Shown: positions 62,690 to 64,000 of the stretch, piece by piece
Position numbering within the stretch: the stretch's first letter is position 1
Layout: the number at the start of each line of letters is the position of its first letter
Assembly: GCA_046349875.1 (NCBI GenBank)
Contig: JAXMBN010000017.1
Location: forward strand, 1-64,000
Length of the DNA stretch: 64,000 nt
Origin: JAXMBN01 sp046349875
GTDB taxonomy: Bacteria > Planctomycetota > Planctomycetia > Pirellulales > Pirellulaceae
Reading direction: 5' to 3'
Made by a program: the position numbers and the translations under genes
The notes under the pieces: model-generated
Databases searched by the model: none
What the model saw: the letters and a program-made list of their open reading frames with translations, nothing else
Told to the model about the DNA's origin: nothing

Positions 62690-64000
62690 GCTTTGGTTGA
62701 TTCACCCACGGTGCGATTGTGTAGCCATCTGGCCAGACTTTTGAAAGAATCTCAACGGCACGCGTTACCTTTGCCACCATCTTCCAGGCGACCGACTTTT
62801 AGCAAAGCATCGAGACCGATTTGTCTTAAATCACAAAAAGCTGTTTTCATTTTGCGCTTTGTAGCGATCAAAGACTTCTGGTTTTTCAGCAGTTGGGCAG
62901 TAGCGATAGCCCTGGTTAAAGCCAGATTCCCGCAGCTCCAACAGTCAGTATAGAGTAGGCGTCGATACCACCCATCGCACCACGAGATTGCAACAATCGA
63001 CTTGGGTAAGAAAGCGTTCTAAAATGACCGCAAGCAATGTCAACAGCAGGAAGGTTTTACCAAAAGCGCAGATCGTTGCTGCGATGATGGACATTGCAAC
63101 CGAGTTCGCAGCACCAAGTAGTTGAAGCCCATAAATCCTAGGCTCCGCCATTGCAAGCAAGCCCAGAGGAGATATCCACGATGAAGGCCCGGCAAAAAAC
63201 GTAATGCAAACAGGCAGACCAGAGTGCGTACACGAATGAAGCAGGCTGTCAGAAGTGACTTCATGATTGATCCGGTGATTCTACTTGATCCATGAATCAA
63301 AGCAAGTTCGACATATCCAACCAAAATAATCACCAGAAAAGAACGCATCATAGGATGAGAAAGATACGAGAACATCTTTCCGTAATGCTGACTCCAGCGG
63401 TTTTGGCTTGAGGCCGGAAATCGTTGCCCAACAATCCATGAGGCCGTAGAGCAATAACCGAATCAAAAACATAGAAATCTTAACTGCCAGGCTACGGGGC
63501 TGGTATTCGATTCAGCATTTCCCGCCATGAAGCAGGAGAAAAGCGCCGCCGATAACGACCAACGGGCCAACCGGCATGAAGATGTTTGGTTATTGATTTA
63601 TTGCAGGAAACAAAGCCCGTAACCAAAGGGTTAATCGATCGCTTCACAACCTGTTGCTCTACCGGCAACAGGTGGAAATTGACTCCCCAGTTAAACAGAA
63701 AATGCAGCACTTTCCTCCGGCTTCAGTGCTTCCAGCCCACCCGTTAGATCGCAGATAGTAGTGGTAAGGAAACGCAAGCCGCCATATCAACCGGCCATAG
63801 CCAACGGTGTCTGCAATAAACGAACTGATGAGAATGATGACCAGCCAACAAGCCCATCACCGGTTAAGTCAGGCCCAACTCGGCTACCAAGGCAAAGCCG
63901 TATTGCCTGAACACGTCTGATAGATACCGCCTGAAACGGAAAAGCCCACGCCAGCGGCCAAGATGGCCATAAAGCCGGCCCATAGCAATCGCGACGCATT
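62690..64000 (-). pseudogene. MFS transporter, multiply frameshifted (N-terminus near or past window end)
   Basis: On the minus strand, recognisable pieces of one MFS protein occur in consistent order but in different frames: LLWAGFMAILAAGVGFSV (from 64000), LVIILISSFIADTVGYG, SINPLVTGFVS and LHAGWPVG, KMFSYLSHPMM, ILVGYVEL, LGAANSVAMSIIAAT, FGKTFL, LLAVILERF, and near 62850 a C-terminal piece, PEVFDRYKAQNENSF. Order and motifs match a planctomycete MFS family (INPLVA...HYLNILHAGWP). At least eight frame changes are needed. The stretch 62441-62690 holds its degenerate C-terminal tail or nothing recognisable. It may continue beyond the window. Confidence 0.65.

Noticed and set aside
1..64000. 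CRISPR array, rRNA, tRNA or integrase-type island
   Set aside because: No regularly spaced direct repeats, rRNA segments or integrase genes were seen; the only mobile signature is the RAYT/REP set.

Overview
The window most likely comes from a planctomycete of the Pirellula/Rhodopirellula type. This rests on gene families rather than any marker: a giant secreted-type protein ending in dockerin motifs, a DUF1080 (3-keto-disaccharide hydrolase) protein, several sugar-phosphate isomerase/epimerase TIM barrels, a long RAYT transposase, and a fused CcoN-CcoO oxidase subunit. No rRNA, tRNA or CRISPR array was seen.

Region 1 (1-33086, + strand) is one enormous reading frame that enters from the left edge. 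It is broken by an in-frame TGA (7352-7354) and by a frameshift near 20618. Read through both, it encodes about 11,000 residues inside the window: beta-helix, Ig-like repeats, 13 CARDB repeats, PPC and TIG domains, a beta-propeller, cadherin/He_PIG-like repeats, a short RHS block, an internal dockerin pair, BIG2 and ZU5-like domains, a second propeller, a very long RHS/YD-repeat block with its core, a helical region, a metzincin-like protease, a beta-sandwich and four terminal dockerin motifs.

Region 2 (33.1-36.4 kb) holds a membrane TPR protein, a secreted DUF1080 protein and a RAYT (REP-associated tyrosine transposase). The RAYT is bracketed by 59-bp inverted REP doublets, and a further REP-like locus lies at about 53.0 kb. 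Region 3 (36.45-45.14 kb, - strand) is a compact cbb3 oxidase operon, ccoNO-ccoQ-ccoP-ccoG-fixH-tauE/ccoA-like-ccoI-ccoS. Its junctions are mostly ATGA overlaps, and the small genes ccoQ and ccoS are easy to miss. It encodes the oxidase, its copper supply and its assembly factors.

Region 4 (45.5-61.4 kb) is ordinary single genes and pairs: an M50 protease, an MsbA-like ABC exporter, a GT9 glycosyltransferase, three TIM-barrel isomerase-like proteins plus an MFS transporter (probably sugar or polyol metabolism), a TPR lipoprotein, an MBL hydrolase, an NAD-dependent epimerase-like protein, and a tandem pair of HtrA-type proteins. The second HtrA protein lacks the catalytic residues and carries its PDZ domain inside the protease fold.

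Region 5 (about 61.96-64.0 kb) carries the end of a GT2 glycosyltransferase (+) and an MFS transporter (-). Both remain recognisable but are broken by many small indels. That pattern suggests either low-accuracy sequence or a decaying locus. If it is sequence error, the two lesions in the giant gene should be verified first as well.
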